The notes beneath the pieces were generated by a model. It saw only the letters and a program-made list of their open reading frames with translations. It ran no database searches and was not told where the DNA came from. Position numbers and translations under genes: made by a program. Shown here in pieces: positions 1 through 8,587 of a stretch of 34,833 nt of DNA. This DNA is from JAWKVD01 sp041398225 (lineage in GTDB: Bacteria > Pseudomonadota > Alphaproteobacteria > Caulobacterales > Hyphomonadaceae), in NCBI GenBank assembly GCA_041398225.1, contig JAWKVD010000029.1, positions 1-34,833 of the forward strand, read 5' to 3'. Each line of letters opens with the position of its first letter. Position 1 is the first letter of the stretch.

Positions 1-1166
<1,166 letters not shown>

Positions 1167-1215
1167 CTGGTGTCTCTTTCAGAACTGGAAATTGAGGTCT
1201 CGGGCGAGGAGCGGC

Positions 1216-1524
1216 TTACTTCTTGGCTTTGCCCTTGCCCTCGACGACGCCGAGGATGTCGCTCTCCTTCATGATCAGGAGTTCTTCGCCGTCGATGGTG
1301 ACTTCAGTGCCCGACCATTTGCCGAACAGGACGCGGTCGCCGGCTTTGACGTCGAGAGCGACGTGTTTGCCGGAATCGTCGAGCGTGCCCGGGCCCACGG
1401 CGATCACTTCGCCTTCCTGGGGTTTTTCCTTGGCGGTGTCGGGGATGATGATGCCGCCCTTGGACTTCTCTTCTTCTTTGACGCGACGAACCACGACGCG
1501 GTCATGAAGCGGACGAAAGCTCAT
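1216..1524 (-). CDS. groES: Co-chaperonin GroES (Hsp10)
   Basis: This is the heptameric lid of the GroEL chamber, 102 residues. It begins MSFRPLHDRVVVRRVKEEEK, the standard GroES N terminus. It contains the mobile-loop motif KSKGGIIIPDTAKEKPQEG and the core GDRVLFGKWSGTEV, and it ends in a lysine-rich tail (KGKAKK). An in-frame ATG 66 bases further upstream exists, but it lies next to the CIRCE operator and would add residues absent from the family, so the start at 1524 is preferred. It is the first gene of the groES-groEL operon. Confidence 0.98.
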   Translation of the reverse strand: MSFRPLHDRVVVRRVKEEEKSKGGIIIPDTAKEKPQEGEVIAVGPGTLDDSGKHVALDVKAGDRVLFGKWSGTEVTIDGEELLIMKESDILGVVEGKGKAKK

Positions 1525-1579
1525 GATATGCCCTTTGCTATTGATAAATGTTCCGGGGATCCGGGTTTCGCACCCCCGC

Positions 1580-1606
1580 TTAGCACTCACATGGGGTGAG
1601 TGCTAA
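1580..1606. promoter_or_regulatory. CIRCE operator (HrcA binding site)
   Basis: TTAGCACTC (1580-1588), nine spacer bases (1589-1597) and GAGTGCTAA (1598-1606) match the CIRCE consensus exactly in both arms. CIRCE is bound by the heat-shock repressor HrcA. Here it lies 55 bases upstream of the groES start, just downstream of the predicted -10 box, where bound repressor would block transcription. hrcA itself is not in this window. Confidence 0.97.
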
Positions 1607-1615
1607 CATGCGGCC

Positions 1616-1644
1616 GAGATATGCTGCGTCCTGTCCAAGGTCAA
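1616..1644 (-). promoter_or_regulatory. groESL promoter, sigma70-type
   Basis: Read on the minus strand, TTGACC (complement of 1639-1644) and TATCTC (complement of 1616-1621) are separated by exactly 17 bases. The expected start of transcription falls about 7-10 bases downstream, at the edge of the CIRCE arm. This is the usual geometry for an HrcA-controlled chaperonin promoter. The -10 box is only a partial match, and a heat-shock sigma32 promoter could overlap. Confidence 0.6.
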
Positions 1645-1690
1645 GGGCGTCGGAGTGGCAAGTCTGCGTGATTTTTCGGGGCTATTTGGG

Positions 1691-1716
1691 CGGACCGGGC
1701 GGGGGCGCGCGGTCCG
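1691..1716 (-). terminator. Inverted repeat after thioesterase gene, possible terminator
   Basis: CGGACCG (1691-1697) and CGGTCCG (1710-1716) form a perfect 7-bp stem around a 12-base GC-rich loop, 10 bases beyond the thioesterase stop codon. No T-run follows on the minus strand, so it is at best a weak intrinsic terminator. It would separate the upstream operon from the groESL promoter. Confidence 0.35.
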
Positions 1717-1726
1717 GTCGCGCCGG

Positions 1727-2206
1727 TCAGGGATTCGCTCTGTTGGCGAACGATTCCGAGGGCCGGATCGCCTTCCAGGCGATAACCTTCGCGGCGATCT
1801 TGCCGTTCGGCAGGCGCCATTCGGCTTCGACATAGCCGGTCGTCCGGGAGCGGTTCTTCACCCAGGCTTCGATCTCGATGACCTCTCCGGCGACGGGGCG
1901 GAAGATTTTCACCTGCAGATCCTGTGTGGTGAAGCCTTCTCCCTCCTCAAGCGCCGTCACCATGCACATCGAGACGACATTGTCGGAGAGGGCGGCGATC
2001 CATCCGCCGAAGACCCGGCCATTGCCGATGTCGCGGGAGCCGTCATTGGGCCAGCGGAACAGGACCCGCCCGACCTCGGCCTCCTTGAGCCAGAGATCGG
2101 GGCGAATGCCCATATTCCGGTGAGCCGGGGGAAGGTCCCCCGACATGAACCGGCTGATCCACGCGTTGGTGTGCGCAGGAAGCGTATCGAAGCCTTCGAA
2201 CGCCAT
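1727..2206 (-). CDS. PaaI-like hotdog-fold thioesterase
   Basis: A 159-residue protein of the hotdog superfamily, expected to hydrolyse an acyl-CoA thioester in the cytoplasm. The middle of the protein (about residues 60-80) carries GRVFGGWIAALSDN, the helix-leading motif of PaaI/YbgC-type thioesterases. It is followed by the strands DLQVKIFRPVAGEVIEIEAWV and the C-terminal AEWRLPNGKIAAKVIAW, with the usual alternation. The length is typical. The SDR gene upstream ends 4 bases before this start (SDR stop at 2211, this start at 2206), so the two are almost certainly co-transcribed and may act on the same acyl-CoA. The substrate cannot be told from sequence. Confidence 0.8.
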   Translation of the reverse strand: MAFEGFDTLPAHTNAWISRFMSGDLPPAHRNMGIRPDLWLKEAEVGRVLFRWPNDGSRDIGNGRVFGGWIAALSDNVVSMCMVTALEEGEGFTTQDLQVKIFRPVAGEVIEIEAWVKNRSRTTGYVEAEWRLPNGKIAAKVIAWKAIRPSESFANRANP

Positions 2207-2210
2207 CGGG

Positions 2211-2984
2211 CTAGACGGCGGTCACGCCGCCATCGACCACGATGTTCTGCCCGGTCGTCCAGGAGCCGGCCTTGGAGCCGAGGAAAACGGCGGCGCCGGC
2301 GATGTCGTTCGGTTCGCCGAGGCGGCGGAGCGGGGTTTCGTCCTCGCGCTGTTCGCGGGTGCTGTCGTCTTCCCACAGGGCTTTGGCGAAGTTGGTCTTC
2401 ACGAGGCCCGGAGAGATGCAGTTGACCCGGATGTTGTGGGGGCCAAGCTCGGCGGCGAGGTTGCGCGCCAGCTGAACGTCGGCGGCCTTGGAGATGCAGT
2501 AGGCCCCGATCACCGTCGAGGCCCGCAGGCCGCCGATCGACGAGATGATGATGACCGCGCCGTCCTTGCGCTCGACCATCTGGGGCGCGACCATCTGGAT
2601 CAGCCAGTTGTTGGAAATGATGTTGTTGGACAGGATTTTCGCGAACTGTTCGTCGGAGATGCCCGCCATCGGCCCGTAATAGGGGTTCGATGCGGCGTTG
2701 CAGACCACGACGTCGATCTTGCCGAAGGCCGCATTGGTCTCGTTGACCAAATTCTGCAGGTCTTCCTTCGAGGAGATGTTGGCCGGGCAGGCGATCGCCG
2801 TGCCGTCGCCATGCCGCGCGTTGATCTCAGCGGCGACCTGATCGCAGGGTTCGGGCTTGCGCGAGGAGATGACGACCTTGGCGCCGTGGGCGGCCATCTG
2901 TTCGGCGATCGCCTTGCCGATGCCCTTCGTCGAGCCGGTGATCAGCGCGACCTTGCCGGTCATGTCGAAAAGATTGGCGACCAT
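2211..2984 (-). CDS. Short-chain dehydrogenase/reductase (SDR), FabG/DHRS4-like
   Basis: A 257-residue classical SDR, an NAD(P)-dependent alcohol/ketone oxidoreductase. The Rossmann motif TGSTKGIG is at residues 16-23, the structural motif CNAAS at 95-99, the catalytic serine in IIISSIGG near 148-149, and the YCISK catalytic pair is Tyr162/Lys166. The C terminus has the usual SPGLVKT and DGG segments. The start at 2984 is preferred over a longer frame because a strong GGAGGAGG ribosome binding site precedes it and the glycine motif then falls at the normal position. It is the first gene of a two-gene unit with the thioesterase. A nested palindrome (3027-3050) lies in its leader and may be its operator. 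The substrate is unknown. Confidence 0.88.
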   Translation of the reverse strand: MVANLFDMTGKVALITGSTKGIGKAIAEQMAAHGAKVVISSRKPEPCDQVAAEINARHGDGTAIACPANISSKEDLQNLVNETNAAFGKIDVVVCNAASNPYYGPMAGISDEQFAKILSNNIISNNWLIQMVAPQMVERKDGAVIIISSIGGLRASTVIGAYCISKAADVQLARNLAAELGPHNIRVNCISPGLVKTNFAKALWEDDSTREQREDETPLRRLGEPNDIAGAAVFLGSKAGSWTTGQNIVVDGGVTAV

Positions 2985-3026
2985 GTGTTCCTCCTCCGGT
3001 GCGCGCCTGCGCGACGATCTCGTTTT

Positions 3027-3050
3027 CTGCGTTACGCAGCGTTCTAACGC
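3027..3050. promoter_or_regulatory. Nested inverted repeats upstream of SDR gene, operator candidate
   Basis: In the 98-base leader of the SDR gene three inverted repeats overlap: CTGCG-TTA-CGCAG (3027-3039), GCGTT-CT-AACGC (3039-3050), and an enclosing GCGTTA-N10-TAACGC (3029-3050). Such a layout fits a dimeric repressor site, for example TetR-like. This is inference only; no regulator gene is adjacent. Confidence 0.4.
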
Positions 3051-3082
3051 CGTCTTGGAGGAATGGAAGCGGGCTCGCGCGT

Positions 3083-3358
3083 TCAGCGTTCCCGGGAGGG
3101 TTCGCCCGGCGTGTAGGGATTGGCCTTCGCCCATCGGTAGCGCGCGTAAACCACCCACGCCAGAACGACCCAGCAGCCGACCGCGAGGGCGACGCCCGCC
3201 GGTATCGCCCATTGGGGCGCTCCGGGGCTGAACCGTCCCCAAAGCAGGAGCAGGATCGCCAGAACGCACCCCAGAAGCGCGGTGAGCCGCTTGTTCCGGT
3301 GCATTCGGCGCACTCTGGTGATCCAGGCGATGCCTTGCTCGACGTCCTCGTTCCGCAT
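3083..3358 (-). CDS. Small two-helix membrane protein, unknown function
   Basis: A 91-residue protein with two predicted transmembrane helices (about residues 25-42 and 50-71), rich in Leu, Ala, Val and Trp. It has a basic N-terminal segment (RVRRMHRNKR) and a charged tail ending EPSRER. By the positive-inside rule both ends should face the cytoplasm. I do not recognise the family. Its start is 13 bases beyond the stop of the beta-lactamase-fold lipoprotein gene, so the two are probably co-transcribed. No function can be assigned. Confidence 0.62.
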   Translation of the reverse strand: MRNEDVEQGIAWITRVRRMHRNKRLTALLGCVLAILLLLWGRFSPGAPQWAIPAGVALAVGCWVVLAWVVYARYRWAKANPYTPGEPSRER

Positions 3359-3371
3359 GCCTTCCGGTCGC

Positions 3372-4688
3372 TTACTTCGCCGGATCGGTCAACGCCGAGT
3401 AGACGAGGCGGGGCGAAATCACGCGGGTGGCCGGCGTGCCCTTGTCAGGCCGCGATCCGTCGAGATTCTGGATCATGCCGACGAAAACGACGTCGTTGGT
3501 CGGGTCGATCCAGAACCAGGTGCCGAACGCGCCGCCCCAATAGAAGGTGTTCAAGCCTTGCGGCGTGTCCGCGGCGGCGGGGTCCATGACGATCGCGAAG
3601 TCGAGCCCGAAGCCGATCCCCTCCATGTCCGGACCGTAGAGATCGACCTTCACGCCGGGCGCGAGCACGTTGGTGCGCATCACCTCCACCGTTTCCGGCT
3701 TGAGGACCGTCGCACCGTCGAGCGAGCCGCCGTTCAGCACGGCCTGCGCGAAACGCCAGTAGTCCTTCGCGGTCGAGTACAGCCCGCCGGAGCCGGACAG
3801 GAAGGAGGGCGGCGAGGTGCGCGTCGGGCTTTCGGGCAGGGCGACGATCTCGCCATTCTCATTATAGGTGTGGATGGCGACCACGAGCTGGGCCTTGTCC
3901 TCCGGGACCCAGAACCCCGTGTCGGTCATTCCGAGCGGCGCGAAAATGTGGTCCTGAAGATATGCGTCCAGGGTTTGTCCCGAGAGCTTCTCGACGATGT
4001 AGCCCTGAATATTGACGCTCGGACCGTAATCCCACGCCGTGCCGGGCTGGGTCTCAAGCGGCAACTGCGCCAGCTTGTCGATCATGCCCTGAAGGTCGGT
4101 GTCCTGCAGGCCGTCATTGGCGTAAACGGCGCTGACCCCGAAGCCGGCCGTGTGGCTCATCAGCTGGGCCATGGTCATCGGGCTCGCCTGGGGCTCGGTT
4201 CCGCCGTCAGCCGTCTTGACCTGCAGGTCGGCGAATTCGGGAATGTATTTCGAGACCGGATCGTCGAGCTTCCATTTGCCTTGCTCCCAGAGCTGCATCA
4301 TCGCGACCCCGGCGATCGGCTTGGTCATGGAGGCGATGCGGAAGATGCTGTCGGGTTGCAGGGCCTCGCCGGTCGTCGCGTTGGCCGCCCCGTAGGTATC
4401 GAAATAGGCGACCTCGCCGTGGCGCGAGAGCAGGGTGGTCACGCCCGCCAGTTTCTTCTGATCGACCAGTCCGCGGAACTCGGTGCGAATGGCTTCAACG
4501 CCGTCGTCGCTGAAGCCGAGCGATGTCGCCGGAGCGGTCGGCAGCCCCAGCGCTTCGGCTGTCTGCGCGTGGCTCTCGCCGGCTGGCTGCGCCGGCGTCT
4601 CTCCCGGCGAGCACGCAGCGACCGCCAGGACGGCCGCCGTTGCGGCCAACCATACGCGGAATCCCGTTGCCTGCTTGTTGCGCGCCAT
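3372..4688 (-). CDS. Serine hydrolase lipoprotein, beta-lactamase (class C/esterase) family
   Basis: A 438-residue exported protein of the Pfam beta-lactamase (PF00144) type. This family covers esterases, D-amino-acid peptidases and class C beta-lactamases. The start at 4688 gives a clear lipoprotein signal ending in the lipobox VAAC, with lipidated Cys26, after an AGAGG ribosome binding site. The catalytic SxxK motif is S120-M-T-K123. Tyr221 in WDYGPS is the likely general base, and the MSHTAGFG motif is at about 177-184. A C-terminal WGGAFGTWFWIDP takes the place of the KTG box, typical of esterase-like members rather than true beta-lactamases. It should be anchored to the cell envelope facing the periplasm. 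Antibiotic hydrolysis cannot be inferred. Confidence 0.87.
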   Translation of the reverse strand: MARNKQATGFRVWLAATAAVLAVAACSPGETPAQPAGESHAQTAEALGLPTAPATSLGFSDDGVEAIRTEFRGLVDQKKLAGVTTLLSRHGEVAYFDTYGAANATTGEALQPDSIFRIASMTKPIAGVAMMQLWEQGKWKLDDPVSKYIPEFADLQVKTADGGTEPQASPMTMAQLMSHTAGFGVSAVYANDGLQDTDLQGMIDKLAQLPLETQPGTAWDYGPSVNIQGYIVEKLSGQTLDAYLQDHIFAPLGMTDTGFWVPEDKAQLVVAIHTYNENGEIVALPESPTRTSPPSFLSGSGGLYSTAKDYWRFAQAVLNGGSLDGATVLKPETVEVMRTNVLAPGVKVDLYGPDMEGIGFGLDFAIVMDPAAADTPQGLNTFYWGGAFGTWFWIDPTNDVVFVGMIQNLDGSRPDKGTPATRVISPRLVYSALTDPAK

Positions 4689-4767
4689 GTTTCCTCTCCC
4701 TCGTCGTGGCGTTTCGCCGCCATCATTGACTGGCGACACCATCCACGCGGGGGAAAGCGCGGTCAAC

Positions 4768-6438
4768 TCACGCGTCGGTGTCGAGTTCCCACTCGCTGAC
4801 CAGAGCGGCGACAAGACGCTCGCCGCGCTCGCGGACGTTCTGGGGCGTCCATTCGGTCAGGCCGCGAAGATCTTCGGTCAGGGCGAACGTCGGCTTCCCG
4901 TTCCGGAAGAAGATTTCAAGCTTCTCCTTGAACGATTTTCGATCCGCCTCCTGGTTCTCGTCGCGCGTCAGCAGCGTGAAGTTCCCGAGCGTTTCGATCA
5001 GATCGTCCTGATCCTGCGGGTTGGCCCACGCATCATTCCATTCGGCGTCTCGTTTGGGCGTCTTCGGCAGAATGTGTTCGACGGTTGCGTCGACGGTGGG
5101 CGGCAGCACGGCGCCGTTCTCGACGCAGGCGTTGATGCGCATCAGCAGGGCGCGGCGCTGCGGATAGTTCGGGAACTTGCCGCGCAGCCGACGCACGAGC
5201 GTGGCTTTTTCCTCGCCGGTCAGGTTCAGCGGCGAGCCGGGTTCGAACAGCGTGCCCTTGTCCATCGCATCCATCACGCGGCGATACCTGCGGTGGCGGT
5301 ATTCGCGCGGCGTGTTGGTGTATTGCAGCATGTATGCGAGGCGTTCGAGCGCGCGAAAGAAGCGGACGGCCTCCTCGGGATCGTGAGCGCCGTCGGTCAG
5401 GTATTTCAGCGTCGGCGCGCGCCATTGTTCGTGGTGGATGCTCTGCAGAAACGTCAGAAAGCGCGTGACGCCCGGGTCGATCTTCATCGCGCTGAAATTG
5501 CCCAGAACCGCCGCGTGGTAGGCGTCGACGAAGCGCGGAAGAACGTCCTGGATAAAGGTCGCGATCGTCATCTTCTGGGTCAACGAGCCGATGAGAGCGT
5601 CGATGTATTCGCCGCGCATCTGTCGGTCGTAGATCGCGCGGATCTGCTTGAGCATGTCCTCGAACGCATCGGAGCCGAGCTTCGCGGCGTAGACGTTCCA
5701 GCGCTTGGAGTAGCGCAGCGCATCGCGCGGATGGGGGAAGCCGGCCTTTTCGATCAGCGCGGACTTCAGAACGTCATGGTCCGAAAGCGGCATGCCGCGT
5801 TGGTTGAGGACGATGAAGACCTTGTAGGCGATGTTGTGTTCGGTGACCCGGACCTTCACGATCGACACTTCATCCAGAAGCCATTGGGTGAAAGCGGTCC
5901 GGGACTCGTCCGACAGTTCCTGAAGGCGGCTTTGCACTTCGCGGACGGCGGCGGCGATGCGGATCTGGGATTCGGACTCGGATTCGCTCGCGGCCTGCTC
6001 CATTGCGTCGAGGTCGAGCGTCGCGCCGCGCGACTGGATGTGTTGGCGGAAGAACTGGGTGTCGAGGTGGTTGAGGGTCACGCGCCAGCGCTGTTTTTCA
6101 CCGAACACGAATGTCTCGTGCCCGATCGTCCGGTGCAGCAGGGCGGATTCGTCGGCGGTGCTGGCGAGATCGCGCAGCACGGCGAGGATGATGGTGAGGG
6201 TGGTGATCCGCTGCTGACCGTCCACGACGTCCGCCGGACCGCGCGAACGCGGTTGAATCAGAACCATGGCGCCGAGAAAATACTCGGTGGATGTTTCGAA
6301 GGCTTCGAGCAGGTCCTTCATCATCGCGATGACCTCGCGATCGGTCCACGCGAAGCCGCGCTGATAGGGCGGCACACGGAGATCGGAGTTGGCGCTGAAG
6401 ACGTCCCTGATCCTCAGGGTTTCAGAATGAATGGACAT
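4768..6438 (-). CDS. DUF262/DUF1524 protein, GmrSD-like putative anti-phage nuclease
   Basis: A 556-residue two-domain protein. The N-terminal DUF262 domain has VPPYQRGFAW (residues 22-31) and the signature VVDGQQRITTL (DGQQR at 73-77), a ParB/Srx-like nucleotide-hydrolysing motif. The C-terminal DUF1524 domain has VEHILPKT (453-460) with the HNH-type His455, followed by LGNFTLLT (Asn486) and a KSFKEK motif. This fused layout is that of GmrSD type IV restriction enzymes (which cut modified phage DNA) and of relatives such as SspE and BrxU. Known members act in phage defence; here that role is inferred. No methylase, phosphorothioation or BREX genes are adjacent, so it appears as a single-gene module. 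Its ribosome binding site is weak. It shares a 90-base divergent promoter region with the FAH gene. Confidence 0.87.
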   Translation of the reverse strand: MSIHSETLRIRDVFSANSDLRVPPYQRGFAWTDREVIAMMKDLLEAFETSTEYFLGAMVLIQPRSRGPADVVDGQQRITTLTIILAVLRDLASTADESALLHRTIGHETFVFGEKQRWRVTLNHLDTQFFRQHIQSRGATLDLDAMEQAASESESESQIRIAAAVREVQSRLQELSDESRTAFTQWLLDEVSIVKVRVTEHNIAYKVFIVLNQRGMPLSDHDVLKSALIEKAGFPHPRDALRYSKRWNVYAAKLGSDAFEDMLKQIRAIYDRQMRGEYIDALIGSLTQKMTIATFIQDVLPRFVDAYHAAVLGNFSAMKIDPGVTRFLTFLQSIHHEQWRAPTLKYLTDGAHDPEEAVRFFRALERLAYMLQYTNTPREYRHRRYRRVMDAMDKGTLFEPGSPLNLTGEEKATLVRRLRGKFPNYPQRRALLMRINACVENGAVLPPTVDATVEHILPKTPKRDAEWNDAWANPQDQDDLIETLGNFTLLTRDENQEADRKSFKEKLEIFFRNGKPTFALTEDLRGLTEWTPQNVRERGERLVAALVSEWELDTDA

Positions 6439-6486
6439 GGCGCTCGACCCCCGTACTTCACTTCGGGTAACTAGTCACAGAACATG

Positions 6487-6502
6487 CAACGTTCAAACGT
6501 TG
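6487..6502. promoter_or_regulatory. Palindrome between divergent DUF262 and FAH genes, operator candidate
   Basis: CAACGTT (6487-6493), a two-base centre and AACGTTG (6496-6502) form a perfect 7-bp inverted repeat in the 90-base divergent region. A second, imperfect inverted repeat (GTTCAAAC at 6491-6498 with GTTTCGAAC at 6503-6511) overlaps it. The size and position suit a repressor site controlling one or both genes. This is inference. Confidence 0.4.
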
Positions 6503-6528
6503 GTTTCGAACATTCGTCAGGATGCTGA

Positions 6529-7392
6529 ATGAAACTCGCCCGGCTCAGATATGATGGTTCAGTCCGCTACGGCATTGTGGACGGCGACGACGTCGCGCTC
6601 GCGGACATCGCCGCGCCGCCGGATTCGCTCGGAGTGCTGGGGTTGCTCAGCCTGGACAGCGCAGCGCTGTCGAACGGGCTCAGGGCGTGGCCAAGGGTCG
6701 CGCTGGCTGACGTGGAGTTGCTCGCGCCTGTGGGGCGACCGGGAAAAATCCTTGCGATTGCACTCAATTACCGCGAGCACGCCAGCGAAACCGGGCAGGA
6801 CGTTCCCAAGGTCCAGAAATGGTTCAACAAACAGACGACGGCGGTGAACGCCCCCTTCGCCCCGGTCGACATGCCTGCGGTCTCCACCGCGCTTGATTAC
6901 GAGGCGGAGGTGGTGGTGGTGATCGGTAAGCCGGGACGACATGTTCCGCGAGAACGCGCCATGGAGATTGTCGCCGGGTTTGCTTGCGGGTGCGACTATT
7001 CGGTTCGCGACTGGCAACGCGCGTCGCCGACGATGATCATGGGCAAGGGGTTCGATACGCACGCGCCGTTCGGTCCGTGGCTGACCACGCCGGACGAGGT
7101 CGGCGCGATCGAGGACCTCGGGGTTCGTTGCCTGGTGAACGGCGAGCAGCGGCAGTCGGGCAGCGCGGGCGACATGATCTTCGACATCGGCGCGCAGATC
7201 GAGCATCTCACCAAGGCGTTCACGCTGGAGCCGGGAGACCTTCTGTTCACGGGCACGCCGCCGGGCGTGGGCGTCGCGCGCACGCCGCCGGCGTTTCTGA
7301 AGGTCGGCGACCGGGTGCGGGTGGAGGTCGATCGCCTTGGCGCGATCGAGGCCGAGATCACGCCCGAAGACGCGACGACGCGAATCGGCTGA
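6529..7392 (+). CDS. Fumarylacetoacetate hydrolase (FAH) family protein
   Basis: A 287-residue member of the FAH superfamily, cytosolic metal-dependent C-C hydrolases, decarboxylases or isomerases that act on beta-keto acids, often in aromatic degradation. After a short N-terminal domain (1-70) the catalytic core has ILAIALNYREHA, then the metal ligands in DYEAEVVVVIG and the Asp in GCDYSVRDWQR. KGFDTHAPFGPW and the closing TGTPPGVGVA follow. An AGGA ribosome binding site lies just upstream. The order and length fit 2-keto-4-pentenoate hydratase or acylpyruvase-like members. No other aromatic catabolism gene is nearby, so the substrate is open. Confidence 0.88.
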   Translation: MKLARLRYDGSVRYGIVDGDDVALADIAAPPDSLGVLGLLSLDSAALSNGLRAWPRVALADVELLAPVGRPGKILAIALNYREHASETGQDVPKVQKWFNKQTTAVNAPFAPVDMPAVSTALDYEAEVVVVIGKPGRHVPRERAMEIVAGFACGCDYSVRDWQRASPTMIMGKGFDTHAPFGPWLTTPDEVGAIEDLGVRCLVNGEQRQSGSAGDMIFDIGAQIEHLTKAFTLEPGDLLFTGTPPGVGVARTPPAFLKVGDRVRVEVDRLGAIEAEITPEDATTRIG

Positions 7393-7444
7393 GGAACACA
7401 CATCGGGCCGGACGTTCCGGCTTGTTGCGACATCCGGGCCGGTC

Positions 7445-8551
7445 ATGAAGCTGGGCGTCTGGTCATCCATAGCGGGTTTCGGGCTGGGCGCCGCCGCCAT
7501 CGGCGGGGCGTGGCTGTGGAGTGCGGGGAGGTCCGGCGAGAGTCTGCCGGCGGTCGAACGCGCCATCGCGGCGCGCTATGAAGCCGCCGCGCCGGTCGAA
7601 CCGGGGGCGGATGTCTTTCGCGCCACGGTTTGCGCCGAGGCCCCGTGCCTGCTGGTCGAGGTCAGCGGGCTGAGTTTTCTGTTCGGCGCGGGGAAGGATG
7701 CTGCTGCGGGTCTGCGCGCGATGGGCCGGCTGCGGCCCGACCTCGACGCGGTGTTCCTGTCGGACATAAACCCCGCCTCGTTCGAGGGGCTGGCCGCGAT
7801 CCGCCGAGCGACATGGCTGGAAGGGCGGCATGGCCCGTTGCCGGTCTATGGTCCTCCTGGCGTCTCGCGGGTGGTCGACGGCGTCAACCTGATGATGGCG
7901 GGGGCTGACCGGGTGACGGCGGTCGAACTGTCGTCGACATCCTTGTCGATGGACGGAGCGTTGCTTCAGGCGCCGCGACCGGCGCAGGCGCCGAGAAACG
8001 GACGGCTCACCTTGTTCGACTCCGGCGTCGTGAGCGTGCAGGTGATCGCGGTTCATGGCGCGGCGGGCGACGTCGAATGGCTCTATCGGGTCGAGGCGGA
8101 CGGCAGGGTTCTTCTGATCGCCGGTTGCGGCGCGGCGGCGGACGACCTGTCGCGCGCGGCGGAGGGCGCCTTGGCAGCCGCGGCGATCGTCCCCGGCGTT
8201 TCGCCGACGCTTCTTAAGGTTCACCGCGACGCCGCCGCGCGGACCAGTCGGGTTTACCAAGCTGCGGCCTTGGACGTTGTTTCCGCGGCTTGTCCGTCGT
8301 TCGAGGCGCAGGCGAACGCGCTTGGAGATGCGCGGATATCGGCGGCGCTTGTCCATCCGGCGTTTCCGCTTTCGAGCGTCGCCGAGGCGCGGGCCGGCTG
8401 GAAGCAGGACAGGGCGAGAAACGCGATCCTGCCGGTTGATCTGGGAGAGGTCGGCGCGGGGATAGAGTTCACGGCAGCCGGGGCGTCGCTTTTCGAAGCC
8501 GGCCAGCCGGCGCGCGAAGCGGATAGCATCCGGAATTCAGCCAAAAATTAA
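7445..8551 (+). CDS. Membrane-anchored metallo-beta-lactamase-like protein lacking metal ligands
   Basis: A 368-residue protein starting with one hydrophobic helix (about residues 5-26) that should export or anchor it. The body follows the RNase Z/arylsulfatase-type MBL pattern: LLVEVSGLSFLFGAG (about 69-83), a strand ending in AVFLS, a helix GLAAIRRATWLEG, then PLPVYGPPG (131-139). Further on are a late VIAVHGAAGDVEWLYRV and GRVLLIAGCG (220-229). The metal-binding signature THxHxDH is replaced by SDINPAS (106-112), and the SGDT aspartate by Cys228. By fold it resembles an MBL, but it should not bind zinc in the usual way. It lies 52 bases after the FAH gene, probably in one transcript. Homology is inferred from pattern, not alignment. 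Confidence 0.7.
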   Translation: MKLGVWSSIAGFGLGAAAIGGAWLWSAGRSGESLPAVERAIAARYEAAAPVEPGADVFRATVCAEAPCLLVEVSGLSFLFGAGKDAAAGLRAMGRLRPDLDAVFLSDINPASFEGLAAIRRATWLEGRHGPLPVYGPPGVSRVVDGVNLMMAGADRVTAVELSSTSLSMDGALLQAPRPAQAPRNGRLTLFDSGVVSVQVIAVHGAAGDVEWLYRVEADGRVLLIAGCGAAADDLSRAAEGALAAAAIVPGVSPTLLKVHRDAAARTSRVYQAAALDVVSAACPSFEAQANALGDARISAALVHPAFPLSSVAEARAGWKQDRARNAILPVDLGEVGAGIEFTAAGASLFEAGQPAREADSIRNSAKN

Positions 8552-8587
8552 GGCGGGGCTCCGGCCGTTTGCCGAAACCCCGCCTTA
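8549..8587. terminator. Strong stem-loop overlapping the stop codon, probable terminator
   Basis: TAAGGCGGGG (8549-8558) and CCCCGCCTTA (8578-8587) pair over 10 bp, with an inner CGGC/GCCG stem in the 19-base loop. The left arm includes the TAA stop of the MBL-like gene. A run of five T follows the stem only when it is read on the minus strand (complement of 8543-8547). It is thus a typical intrinsic terminator for minus-strand transcription and a weaker one for the plus-strand gene. Confidence 0.6.

Noticed and set aside
3282..4799. 505-codon plus-strand frame over the beta-lactamase-fold gene
   Set aside because: Shadow of the minus-strand gene, which has a lipobox, SxxK and a ribosome binding site; the plus-strand product has none.
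4483..6474. 663-codon plus-strand open frame antisense to the DUF262 gene
   Set aside because: It mirrors the DUF262 gene; the translation is low-complexity (Arg, Gly, Val, Asp-rich) with no family motif. Long antisense frames are expected at this GC content.
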